The notes under the pieces: generated by a model
Told to the model about the DNA's origin: nothing
Databases searched by the model: none
Seen by the model: only the letters and a program-made list of their open reading frames with translations
Program-made: the position numbers and the translations under genes
NCBI GenBank assembly: GCA_046160865.1
Contig: JBJXHG010000170.1
Coordinates: 1 to 24,246, forward strand
DNA from: JBJXHG01 sp046160865
Lineage (GTDB): Bacteria > Planctomycetota > UBA1135 > GCA-002686595
Direction: 5' to 3'
Length of the DNA stretch: 24,246 nucleotides
Shown here: piece after piece, positions 1-7,392 of the stretch
Position numbering within the stretch: the first letter of the stretch is position 1
Layout of the letters: each line of letters starts with the position of its first letter

Positions 1-16
1 CAAAGAATCGATCCCC

Positions 17-1483
17 ATGAAGATCCAGCACTTCCTGCTTCCCTCACTCGCGCTCGGCGGAGCGGCTTTCTTGCTCCTCCCCGCGCAGACCGATGCGTTC
101 ACACTCCTCGGTGGCAGCCTCGGCACGTCGCAACGCGACGTGCGCGTGTTCGACAACTTCACCGACGCGTCCGCGAACAACAACACGACGGCCGACAACA
201 CGAACTTCCCGGGGTTCACCGGTGTGGAGCTCGCGATCTGGAAGGCCGTAACCGAATGGGGTAGCCAACTGCACGGCGGCACCGGTAACGGCGACCCGAG
301 CCAGGTCGGTGGCCTCGGCTCCGGCGGTGCGAACTTCGACGCGGTCTTCCAGGGCAATGCTTCGGCGGTCGGTGGGACGAACGACAACGTTCACTCCGAG
401 CTCGCTGGCGGCGATGGTGGCGTGCTCGCATTCTGCGAGACGCCGATCAGCGACGGCTGGCGCATCCGCTACTACGCGACGTGGGGCTGGCAAGACGGAC
501 CCGGAACCGAGGGCACGGACATCCAAGGCATCGCGTGCCACGAATACGGGCATGCGCTCGGCCTCGGACACACGACGGTCGGCGGCTCGACGATGTTCGC
601 GTCCGTCAGCGGGTCGGGCGTCGCGCAACGTTCGATCGCGACCGACGACACGAACGGTGTGCGCGCGGTCTACGGTGTCGCTTCGGCGGGCAAGCCGCGC
701 ATCACGGGCGTCACCGTCGTGGGCAGCACGATCACGATCAACGGCACCAACTTCGGCGCCACGAACAACGAGGTGTGGTTCACGCGCACGCCGCCGAACA
801 CCACCGGCGAGCCGGTGAAGGCGCTCAACGTGGCTTCGAACGGAACGACGATCTCCGTCACGTTCCCGGTGAACACGGGCGCGGGAGACGTATTCGTGAA
901 GCTGTCTTCCTCTGGACATGCGTCGCTGTCGAACGGCTTTCCCTACAACCCGATCTTCGTTCCGCCGGGTCCTCCGGGCGTCGCGTACTGCTTCGGCGAC
1001 GGCTCGACGTTCAACCCGTGCCCGTGCACTCCGCCGGATACCGTTCCGGTCCCGAGCGGTGCTCCCGATGCCGGCTGCGCCAACTCGTTCAACCTGAACG
1101 GTGGCAAGCTCGACGGAACGGGCTCGAAGAATCCGGACCTCGTCGTGCTGACGGCCAACGGCCTGCCGACGGCGGCGTTCGCGCTGTTCTTCAAGGGTGA
1201 TACGGTCGACGGCAACGGCGTCCCGTCGGGTGACGGCGTGCGTTGCGCGGCTGGCGCGCTGATCCGTTTCGGTGCCCAGACGGCGGTCGCCGGTACGGTC
1301 ACGTACCCGAACCCCGGGCTCGGCTTGACGACCCCGTTGTCGTCGGTCAGCGGCATCACGCCGGGCAGCGGCGTGATCGGCGAGTACCAAGTGAACTACC
1401 GCAACTCGGTTCCGGGTTTCTGCACTCCGGGCACGTTCAACTACACGAACGCGTACGAGATCGTCTGGGGCAACAACCAGTGA
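17..1483 (+). CDS. Secreted zinc metalloprotease (matrixin/metzincin type) with IPT/TIG domain and CFGDG C-terminal domain
   Basis: A 488-residue exported protein, probably a zinc-dependent endopeptidase. Residues 1-27 form a signal peptide (basic start, hydrophobic core, TDA at the likely cleavage site). The metzincin zinc site HEYGHALGLGH lies at residues 175-185 (zinc ligands H175, H179, H185; catalytic E176). A plausible Met-turn follows at M193 (STMFA). Residues about 227-315 resemble an IPT/TIG immunoglobulin-like fold. Residues 324-488 form a separate domain beginning AYCFGDGS with six cysteines, which recurs at the C-terminus of the minus-strand protein at 15458-17200. The start is the first ATG and opens the signal peptide; only 16 bases precede it here, so its promoter is unseen. 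A strong hairpin 35 bases after the stop suggests it ends its transcript. The metalloprotease call is solid. The substrate is unknown. Confidence 0.85.
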   Translation: MKIQHFLLPSLALGGAAFLLLPAQTDAFTLLGGSLGTSQRDVRVFDNFTDASANNNTTADNTNFPGFTGVELAIWKAVTEWGSQLHGGTGNGDPSQVGGLGSGGANFDAVFQGNASAVGGTNDNVHSELAGGDGGVLAFCETPISDGWRIRYYATWGWQDGPGTEGTDIQGIACHEYGHALGLGHTTVGGSTMFASVSGSGVAQRSIATDDTNGVRAVYGVASAGKPRITGVTVVGSTITINGTNFGATNNEVWFTRTPPNTTGEPVKALNVASNGTTISVTFPVNTGAGDVFVKLSSSGHASLSNGFPYNPIFVPPGPPGVAYCFGDGSTFNPCPCTPPDTVPVPSGAPDAGCANSFNLNGGKLDGTGSKNPDLVVLTANGLPTAAFALFFKGDTVDGNGVPSGDGVRCAAGALIRFGAQTAVAGTVTYPNPGLGLTTPLSSVSGITPGSGVIGEYQVNYRNSVPGFCTPGTFNYTNAYEIVWGNNQ

Positions 1484-1518
1484 TCTCGACGCCAGCTCGG
1501 CTGGCGTCTCGAACGAAT

Positions 1519-1550
1519 GAGGAGGGCGGCCGATTGCGGCCGCCCTCCTC
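1519..1550 (+). terminator. Strong hairpin terminator after the metalloprotease gene
   Basis: A perfect 14-bp stem (GAGGAGGGCGGCCG, 1519-1532, with its complement at 1537-1550) closes a four-base ATTG loop, 35 bases after the stop codon. There is no clear T-tract after it, as often happens in GC-rich genomes. Its symmetry means it could act in both directions. Confidence 0.75.
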
Positions 1551-1556
1551 GCTTGT

Positions 1557-1628
1557 GCGCGCAGTGCGATGACGCACACGCGCGAGTGCCTTCGCGCGTG
1601 TCTGTCCGACGTCATCGTGCGTGCGCGC
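1557..1628. repeat. Long imperfect hairpin of three paired blocks
   Basis: Three nested paired blocks make one extended hairpin: 1557-1563 with 1622-1628 (GCGCGCA), 1568-1574 with 1610-1616 (GATGACG), and 1576-1585 with 1592-1601 (ACACGCGCGA) around a six-base loop. It sits between the terminator and the palindromic element that begins at 1635. It may be a structured RNA, a second terminator or a decayed palindromic repeat. The sequence does not decide between them. Confidence 0.45.
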
Positions 1629-1634
1629 TGTTAG

Positions 1635-1754
1635 CCCGCACTTCTCACCACGTCCGTCGCGAGGGCGTGACAGCTCGCTTCGGGCAAGGCGTTGGATCGG
1701 AATCGACCGGAGCGAGTTGACGCGAACGCAGCAGGGCGTGGTGAGAAATGCGGG
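1635..1754. repeat. Palindromic repeat element, short copy (120 bp)
   Basis: The ends are inverted repeats: CCCGCACTTCTCACCACG on the left and the complement of CCCGCATTTCTCACCACG on the right, one mismatch in 18. The interior matches the 173-bp element at 22175-22347. The left 75 bases align without gaps and so do the right 45 bases, with 104 of 120 identical by hand count, except that exactly 53 internal bases are absent here (junction after 1709). TAG directly precedes both copies. No open reading frame of its own is evident. It resembles a MITE or a REP/BIME-like repeat. The remaining 152 bases before the next gene hold only a weak promoter-like pair (TTGTCG, 17 bases, TACAGG at 1872-1900) and the ribosome site AGGAGG at 1898-1903. 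Confidence 0.75.
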
Positions 1755-1906
1755 TTGGCCAGCACTTGCGCCCGCCGCGATCGCACCTCGCGCGCAGCTC
1801 CCGCAGCCGCATCGGTCTTCGCGCACGCCAAGCACAATGAAGTAGGCCAGATCCACCGGCACGCGATTCGGTTGTCGCTGCGCGGGGGTCCAGGTACAGG
1901 AGGCGC

Positions 1907-4474
1907 ATGACGACGACCGATGCCGACTCCGGCGACCCGACGCCGGGCCGAGCGCGCGCGGCGTTCGCGTTCGTCGTGGCCGTCGCCATCTTGCTCGCGT
2001 ACTGGCCCGCGTTGTCGGGCGGGTTTCTCGAGGAGGATTGGTCGCGTGTCCCGCGCGCACACGCGGCACGCGCCGTTCTCGGGACGGACGCGCACGAGAT
2101 CGCGCCGACGGCGGCGCAGAATGCACCTCTTCCACGCGCGGTGCTCGCGGCCACCTACCGCGCGGCCGGATTCGAGCCGCGCGCCTTCCGCGTGCTCGCG
2201 CTCGTCGTTCACGTCCTCACAGCGTGGCTCGTCGGCCGCATCGCGCGGCGTTGGTTCCGCGACGCGCGCGCGGGCTCCGTCGCCGCGGGCGTGTTCGGAT
2301 TGCACCCGGTGGCCGTACCGCTCGTCGCGACGCTGGCCGGGCTAGACGCGGCGATGGCGCTCTTGCTCGGGCTCGTCGCGCTCGACGCGTACGAGACTTC
2401 CGCCACGTCGAAACGGCGCGCGCCGCTCGTCACGTGCGCCGCGATCGCGTGGGCACTCGCGCTCGCCTGTGATCGCTGGGCGCTGGCGGTGCCGACCCTC
2501 GCATTGGCCGCAGCACTCGCTCGCCGACGAGCGTTCGCGATGCGTGCGGCGAACGAACGAGCGCCGAGCCCACTGCCGCTCGCCATCGCTTCCGCGTGTG
2601 CGCTCGCTCTGCTCATCGCGCTGCCGAACGCGGCTGCGCAAAGCCTCGACGACAGCGTCGGCCTCTCACGCCGCATCCTGCTGCGTGCCGAAATGCTCGG
2701 CGGAGTCGTGCGCGACCTCGCTTGGCCGCCGGCCGTGCGCATCTTTCCGCCGTTCCGGCCCGCTCTCGGCCCAGGTGATCCGGCGCTCGTCGTCGTGTGG
2801 ATCGCGATCGTCGCGCTCGCGATCGCCACGATCGTCGCGTGGCGACGCCGCGCCAGCACGCTGTTCGCGGCGCTCGTCTTCGTTCCGCTCGCACTCCTGC
2901 CCGCGCTCGTGAGTGCCGAGCGTCTCCTGCCGTTCCCGCTCTCCGGCACGATTCACGGCGCACCGCTCGTCGGATTCGCGCTGTGCACGGCCGCGATCGC
3001 GCACGCGCTGCCGAAGCACGGGCTCGTCACGATCGTCGTGTGCACAGCGCCGCTCGTCCTCGGTGTGCTCACCGCACGTCGCTTGCCCGCGTGGGCCGAC
3101 GAGCGAGCGCTGTACACGCGCGCCGTCCTCGAATCGCCGGCCAGCCCCACGTTGCGCTGGCGGCTCGGCCACGCGCTCCTCGACGAATATCGCGAGCAAG
3201 GCGATCGAGGTGCGCTCGCGCGCGCGGGCAGCGCGTTCCAAACGGCGCTCGATCAGCTCGAGAAGACGCAGCATGGCGATCGCAGCACGTTCGCGACGAG
3301 CAACGACTTCCTGCAGAGCAACCTCGGTCTCGGCTGGGCACTGCTGCACGAGGATGCCGCCGAAGGCTACGTCGGCGACGAGACCGCGCTGTCCGTCTTC
3401 CGCACGCTGGTCGAGCGTTATCCGCGCAGCACCGAGGCGCAAGTCGGCTACTCCGTCGCCGCGTCGGCGCTCGGTCGCGACGAAGAAGCCGAAGCCGCGC
3501 TGGAGCAAGCGCTCGCGATCGATTCACGGCCAGCGGAGACGTGGCACGATCTCGGCATCGTGCGCGCGCGACGCGGCGATTGGAAAGGAGCCGACGAAGC
3601 GTTCGAGGAAGCGCTGCGGCGCCGGCCCGATCACGTCGACGATCTCTTGCTGCTCGCGCGCGCACGCGTGCAAGCGAACGACGTGTCGGGTGCGTCGGAG
3701 CCGATCGCGCACGCGGCGCGCGTGGACCCGAAGAACCCGGGGCCGCTGTGGTTGCAGGCGACGGTCGCCGCGTCCAAGCGCGACTTCGACGCCGCGCTCG
3801 CACACGTGCGCGCGGCGCTCGAGCTCGCTCCCGAGGATGGCGAGTCCTGGCTCCTGAAAGGCAAGATCCATCTCGCGCTCGGCGAGAAGCACGCGGCGTT
3901 CACCGCGCTGGAGCGCGCCGCGGACTTGCTGCCCGCGAGCTTCGAAACGCACTACAACCTCGCGGCACTGCTGCTCGAGCGCAACGAGTTCGCGGCGGCG
4001 CTGCCCGAGCTCGAGAGCGCGTACGCCGTGCGGCCCGCGACAGCGGCGGGCGGCGATCTGCGCCGCACGTTGCGATCGCTCGACCTGCGCGACGCGGATC
4101 TCATCGCACGTTTGGCGGCGCACGACGCGCGCCGCGGGCGTCTCGAGGATGCGGAAGAGTGGCTCGCGCGCGCGCTCGCGTTGCGGCCCGACCACGGTCC
4201 TTCGCACGCCGTGCGCGGCCGGATGCTGTGGCGTGCAGGCCGCGCGGAGGAGGCCCAGGCCGAGCTCGAGAAAGCTTGCGCGTCGTTGCCGAACGACTTC
4301 GCGCTGCACTTCGATCTCGCCGTGCTCCTGACGGAACGCGGGCGAAAGGATGCGGCGCGCGCCCGGTTCGAGTCCGCGCTCGCGATCGCGGCACGCGATC
4401 CGGGTCTGGAATCGCAGAGCGCCGCGCGCATGGTGCGCGAGAAGCTCGAACGCTGGGACGCGGAGAGTCGGTGA
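1907..4474 (+). CDS. Polytopic membrane protein with GT-C-like N-terminus and C-terminal TPR array
   Basis: An 855-residue protein in two halves. Residues about 15-395 hold many hydrophobic segments separated by short basic loops, beginning with AFVVAVAILLAYWPAL. The motif GGFLEEDW (38-45), an acidic first-loop motif after transmembrane segment 1, recalls GT-C glycosyltransferases and the TMTC family. From about residue 413 to the end, roughly nine or ten tetratricopeptide repeats follow, for example AETWHDLGIVRARRGDW, GESWLLKGKIHLALGEK and FETHYNLAALLLERNEF. A role in lipid-linked sugar transfer to exported proteins, or scaffolding at the membrane, is an inference from this architecture; no catalytic assignment can be made by eye. 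The start is supported by AGGAGG three bases upstream, although that spacing is short. Apparently monocistronic, convergent with the pyrK-like gene 50 bases away. Confidence 0.75.
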   Translation: MTTTDADSGDPTPGRARAAFAFVVAVAILLAYWPALSGGFLEEDWSRVPRAHAARAVLGTDAHEIAPTAAQNAPLPRAVLAATYRAAGFEPRAFRVLALVVHVLTAWLVGRIARRWFRDARAGSVAAGVFGLHPVAVPLVATLAGLDAAMALLLGLVALDAYETSATSKRRAPLVTCAAIAWALALACDRWALAVPTLALAAALARRRAFAMRAANERAPSPLPLAIASACALALLIALPNAAAQSLDDSVGLSRRILLRAEMLGGVVRDLAWPPAVRIFPPFRPALGPGDPALVVVWIAIVALAIATIVAWRRRASTLFAALVFVPLALLPALVSAERLLPFPLSGTIHGAPLVGFALCTAAIAHALPKHGLVTIVVCTAPLVLGVLTARRLPAWADERALYTRAVLESPASPTLRWRLGHALLDEYREQGDRGALARAGSAFQTALDQLEKTQHGDRSTFATSNDFLQSNLGLGWALLHEDAAEGYVGDETALSVFRTLVERYPRSTEAQVGYSVAASALGRDEEAEAALEQALAIDSRPAETWHDLGIVRARRGDWKGADEAFEEALRRRPDHVDDLLLLARARVQANDVSGASEPIAHAARVDPKNPGPLWLQATVAASKRDFDAALAHVRAALELAPEDGESWLLKGKIHLALGEKHAAFTALERAADLLPASFETHYNLAALLLERNEFAAALPELESAYAVRPATAAGGDLRRTLRSLDLRDADLIARLAAHDARRGRLEDAEEWLARALALRPDHGPSHAVRGRMLWRAGRAEEAQAELEKACASLPNDFALHFDLAVLLTERGRKDAARARFESALAIAARDPGLESQSAARMVREKLERWDAESR

Positions 4475-4488
4475 CGCGAGCCGTCACC
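4470..4488. terminator. Small hairpin at the end of the TPR gene
   Basis: GGTGAC (4470-4475) pairs with GTCACC (4483-4488) around a seven-base loop, and the stem includes the stop codon of the TPR gene. The stem is short and has no T-tract. It lies between two convergent genes, so a modest terminator role is plausible. Confidence 0.3.
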
Positions 4489-4493
4489 TCGCC

Positions 4494-4520
4494 GCAGCGG
4501 ATGTGGTGAGGGATCCCGGC
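4494..4520. repeat. Possible remnant end of the palindromic repeat
   Basis: The bases GCAGCGGATGTGGTGAGGG resemble the right end of the two palindromic elements (GCAGGACGTGGTGAGAAATG), sharing GCAG and the core GTGGTGAG with scattered mismatches after it. No matching left end is seen. It lies in the 50-bp gap between convergent genes, the same kind of site as the intact copies. Chance similarity is possible. Confidence 0.3.
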
Positions 4521-4524
4521 GAGC

Positions 4525-5379
4525 TCAGCCGTGCGGCGCGAGGCACACGTCACGCGTCGAGAACACCGGGCCTTCGACGCAGCACTTGGCGTTCGGCCAA
4601 GCTGCGAGTGGTCCGTCGGCGCGCGTCTGCACGGGACATCCGTTGCAGATTCCGACCCCGCAACCCATCACCGTTTCCAAGCTGAGCCAGCACGCGAGTG
4701 CGTGTTCCGCGGCGAGTCGCTCGACCGCTTCGAGCATGCGCTCGGGGCCGCACGCGAGCACACGCACGTCGCGTGGGAGCTCGCCGCGCCGCCACTTCTC
4801 CTCCAAGAGCTGCACGACGTTCCCGCGCAAGCCGTGCGAGCCGTCGTCGGTGCACGTCGCGACGGAAACGCCCAGCGACTCGAATCGCTTCAAGTCGTAG
4901 AGCAGCCCGGCGCGCGCTGCGCCGTAGAGCATCGTGACTTGCTCGCGTCGTGCGGGCCGCGCGCCGTCCATCCCGGCCAATGCTTGGTGGATCGCCATGT
5001 AGAACGGCGCCGAGCCGATGCCGCCCGCGAGCATCACCCACGGCGGACCGTCGCCGTCCAGCGTCGGCCAGCCGTTGCCGAGCGGCCCGATCACGCGCAG
5101 TGGCGTGCCGACCGTCGATCGCGCGAGCGCGGACGTGCCGGCGCCCATGACCTTGATCAGGAACTCGAGCTCACGGCCACTCTGCCGGTACAGCGAGAAC
5201 GGCCGCGGAATCGCGGGCGACAGCCGATCCTCGCGGCGCAGCATGAAGAAGCGCGCGGCGCGCAGTGGCGGCAGCGGCTCGTCGAGCTCGAGCCGCAGGA
5301 TCACGCCGTCGTCGCCGCACGGCTCCACGTTGGTCGCGCGGCCCAGGTGGGATCGCGCGTCGGCAGGCGGGGCGGGCAT
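4525..5379 (-). CDS. pyrK: PyrK-like electron transfer subunit (FAD/2Fe-2S oxidoreductase)
   Basis: A 284-residue protein of the ferredoxin-reductase fold, most like the dihydroorotate dehydrogenase B electron transfer subunit. That subunit passes electrons from the dehydrogenase to NAD+ in pyrimidine synthesis. Visible are an FAD-binding RPFSLY (59-64), the nucleotide-binding GGIGSAP (119-125), CGPERM (210-215), and a C-terminal 2Fe-2S site with cysteines 240, 245, 248 and 266 or 267 in the PyrK pattern C-x4-C-x2-C-xn-C. The reading frame stays open far upstream, but homology starts at the ATG chosen here (MPAPPADARS), with a TACGAT box nine bases upstream and no clear Shine-Dalgarno. No pyrD lies beside it, so the partner must be elsewhere, or this is a related sulfhydrogenase- or SudB-type subunit. 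It is divergent from the HIT gene. Confidence 0.75.
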   Translation of the reverse strand: MPAPPADARSHLGRATNVEPCGDDGVILRLELDEPLPPLRAARFFMLRREDRLSPAIPRPFSLYRQSGRELEFLIKVMGAGTSALARSTVGTPLRVIGPLGNGWPTLDGDGPPWVMLAGGIGSAPFYMAIHQALAGMDGARPARREQVTMLYGAARAGLLYDLKRFESLGVSVATCTDDGSHGLRGNVVQLLEEKWRRGELPRDVRVLACGPERMLEAVERLAAEHALACWLSLETVMGCGVGICNGCPVQTRADGPLAAWPNAKCCVEGPVFSTRDVCLAPHG

Positions 5380-5433
5380 GACCGCAGATCGTAGCTTCAC
5401 GCAAGCGCGCGCGAAACGTGGCACTCGCGCGCC

Positions 5434-5439
5434 TACAAT
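5434..5439 (+). promoter_or_regulatory. Putative -10 box of the HIT gene
   Basis: TACAAT lies 17 bases before the ATG of the HIT gene, in the gap between divergent genes. The context TACAATCGCC closely matches TACAATCCCC before rph. No convincing -35 hexamer is seen. Confidence 0.4.
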
Positions 5440-5456
5440 CGCCGCCGCGCAATCGC

Positions 5457-5840
5457 ATGAAGACGTTCGAAGACATCGTGAACGGAGAGGCGCACTGCCA
5501 CCGGGTCTGGGAGGATGCGCATCACCTCGCGTTCCTGAGCACGCAGCCCATCGCGCGCGGCCACACGATCGTGGTGACGAAGCGCGTGGTGCCGTACCTG
5601 TTCGACTTGGACGAACGCGAGCACGCTGCGCTGTGGTCGGCAACGCGCACCGTCGCCCGGATGCTGAAGCACAAACTCGCGTGCGAGCGCGTGTGCACGG
5701 CCGTGATCGGCTGGGAGGTTCGGCACGTCCACGTGCACCTCGTGCCCACCGCGCGCGCGGGCGAATTTCCGCCACTTCCGGGTCGTGCGGCGAGCGAGAG
5801 CGAGCTACACGAGGTGCTCGCAGAGCTCGCGGACCGTTAG
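5457..5840 (+). CDS. HIT-family nucleotide hydrolase/transferase
   Basis: A 127-residue histidine-triad protein. The defining motif HVHVHLVP is at residues 90-97, with H90, H92 and H94. The N-terminal half carries the usual strand pattern (HLAFLSTQPIARGHTIVVTKR). HIT proteins of this size cleave phosphoramidate or adenylate bonds in nucleotides such as AMP-lysine or Ap4A; the real substrate cannot be read from sequence. I chose the ATG giving MKTFEDIVNG, the typical family start, over an upstream in-frame ATG at 5418 that would place the TACAAT box inside the gene. It is followed 48 bases later by the MoxR-type ATPase on the same strand, so co-transcription is possible, although that gene has a promoter-like box of its own. 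Confidence 0.85.
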   Translation: MKTFEDIVNGEAHCHRVWEDAHHLAFLSTQPIARGHTIVVTKRVVPYLFDLDEREHAALWSATRTVARMLKHKLACERVCTAVIGWEVRHVHVHLVPTARAGEFPPLPGRAASESELHEVLAELADR

Positions 5841-5872
5841 CCCCCGTGGTGGCCGCGCCGCACCCCACCGGC

Positions 5873-5878
5873 GACAAT
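5873..5878 (+). promoter_or_regulatory. Putative -10 box before the MoxR-type ATPase
   Basis: GACAATCCCC occurs ten bases before the ATG, echoing TACAATCGCC and TACAATCCCC before two other genes here. If it is used, the transcript would be almost leaderless. No -35 is evident. Confidence 0.25.
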
Positions 5879-5888
5879 CCCCTCATCC

Positions 5889-7373
5889 ATGCACACAGCG
5901 AAGACTCTAGGCGAACTCGCACGCACGGGCTGGCGAAGCCGGCGTGTGAAAGACGAGCTGCGCAGCAACCTGCTCGCGCATATGCGGAACGGCACGCCAC
6001 TGTTCCCCGGCATCGTCGGCTACGAGAAGACCGTCGTGCCGCAGGTCGTCAACGCGATCTTGTCGCGCCACGACTTCATCCTGCTCGGCCTGCGCGGCCA
6101 GGCGAAGACGCGCATCCTGCGCAGCCTCACGCGCTTCCTCGACGAGTGGATCCCCGCCGTCACGGGCTGCGAGATCAACGACGACCCGCTGGCTCCGGTG
6201 TGCAGCACGTGCCTTCGGCGTCGTGCGGAAGAGGGCGACGCGCTGCCGATCACGTGGCTCGCGCGCCACGAGCGCTATCGCGAGAAGCTCGCGACGCCCG
6301 ACGTCACGATCGGTGACCTCATCGGCGACCTCGACCCGATCAAGGCCGCGACGCGCAAGCTCACGTTCGCGGATCCCGAGGTCATCCACTTCGGCATCGT
6401 CCCGCGCAGCAACCGCGGCATCTTCGCGATCAACGAGCTGCCCGACCTCCAAGCGCGCATCCAGGTCGGCCTGCTCAACATCCTCGAGGAAGGCGACGTG
6501 CAGATCCGCGGCTTCCCGCTGCGCCTGCCGCTCGATCTGTGCCTGGTGTTCTCGGCCAATCCCGAGGACTACACGAACCGCGGGAGCATCATCACGCCGC
6601 TGCGCGATCGCATCGCGTCGCAGATCCTGACGCATTATCCGCAGTCGCTCGACGAAGCGGCCGCGATCACGTCGCAAGAGGCGTGGACCGAGCGCGACGG
6701 CAGCGCGCGTCTCGTCGTCCCGCCTTACTTGCGTTCGACGATCGAGGACGTGGCGTTCCAAGCACGCGCGAGCGAGCTCGTCGACCAGAAGTCCGGCGTG
6801 AGCGCGCGCGTCTCGATCGCGCTCCTCGAAAACGTCATCTCGAACGCCGAGCGCCGGGCCGTATCGCAACGTGTTCCGTCGAGCGTCGCACGCATCGGCG
6901 ACGTGTACGCCGCCGGCGCCGCGATCACCGGCAAGATCGAGCTCGTGTACGAGGGCGAGCGCGAGGGCAGCCAAGCGGTCGCGCACCACTTGATCGGGAA
7001 AGCGGTGCTCGCGGTGTTCGAGCGCACGTTCCCCGATGCGTATCAACCCGCCGAGAAGGCGGGCGAAGGCGAGTTCCAACCGATCGTCGCGCACTTCCAG
7101 AACGGCCGCGTGCTCGAGCTCAGCGACGAGGCGAGCGACGCCGACGTGTACACGAAGCTCGCTGCGGTGAAGGGGCTCGAGCCGCTCGCGCGCAAGTACT
7201 TGGCGTGTGAGACCGAAGCCGAGTGCGCGGCGGCGATGGAGTTCGTGCTCGAAGGATTGCACCAGAAATCGCTGCTCGCAAAGGACGTCGCCGCGGGTGG
7301 ACGCGTGTTCCGCGACATGTTCGAGGAGATGGTGCGCGGCCTGAAGACGCCGAAAGGCGGCCAGCACGGCTGA
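5889..7373 (+). CDS. MoxR/ChlI-like AAA+ ATPase
   Basis: A 494-residue AAA+ ATPase related to magnesium-chelatase subunit I and MoxR proteins. The Walker A motif is GLRGQAKT (67-74), with Ala before the Lys where many P-loops have Gly. Walker B is GIFAINE (177-183). Sensor 1 is SANPEDY around N224, and ITPLRDR carries the arginine-finger candidates (about 239-241). A short insertion has three cysteines (C94, C105, C108: C-x10-C-x2-C) that could bind metal. The C-terminal ~190 residues extend past the AAA+ core. No porphyrin genes are nearby; the partner is the VWA protein starting 19 bases downstream. MoxR/VWA pairs act as ATP-driven chaperones that mature or activate other proteins, which is the likely role here. 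The target is unknown. Confidence 0.8.
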   Translation: MHTAKTLGELARTGWRSRRVKDELRSNLLAHMRNGTPLFPGIVGYEKTVVPQVVNAILSRHDFILLGLRGQAKTRILRSLTRFLDEWIPAVTGCEINDDPLAPVCSTCLRRRAEEGDALPITWLARHERYREKLATPDVTIGDLIGDLDPIKAATRKLTFADPEVIHFGIVPRSNRGIFAINELPDLQARIQVGLLNILEEGDVQIRGFPLRLPLDLCLVFSANPEDYTNRGSIITPLRDRIASQILTHYPQSLDEAAAITSQEAWTERDGSARLVVPPYLRSTIEDVAFQARASELVDQKSGVSARVSIALLENVISNAERRAVSQRVPSSVARIGDVYAAGAAITGKIELVYEGEREGSQAVAHHLIGKAVLAVFERTFPDAYQPAEKAGEGEFQPIVAHFQNGRVLELSDEASDADVYTKLAAVKGLEPLARKYLACETEAECAAAMEFVLEGLHQKSLLAKDVAAGGRVFRDMFEEMVRGLKTPKGGQHG

Positions 7374-7392
7374 TCCCGCGCTCGCGTCGAAG

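Noticed and set aside
5907..7367. A 486-codon open frame on the minus strand opposite the MoxR-type ATPase
   Set aside because: Same cause: an antisense shadow of a gene with intact AAA+ motifs.
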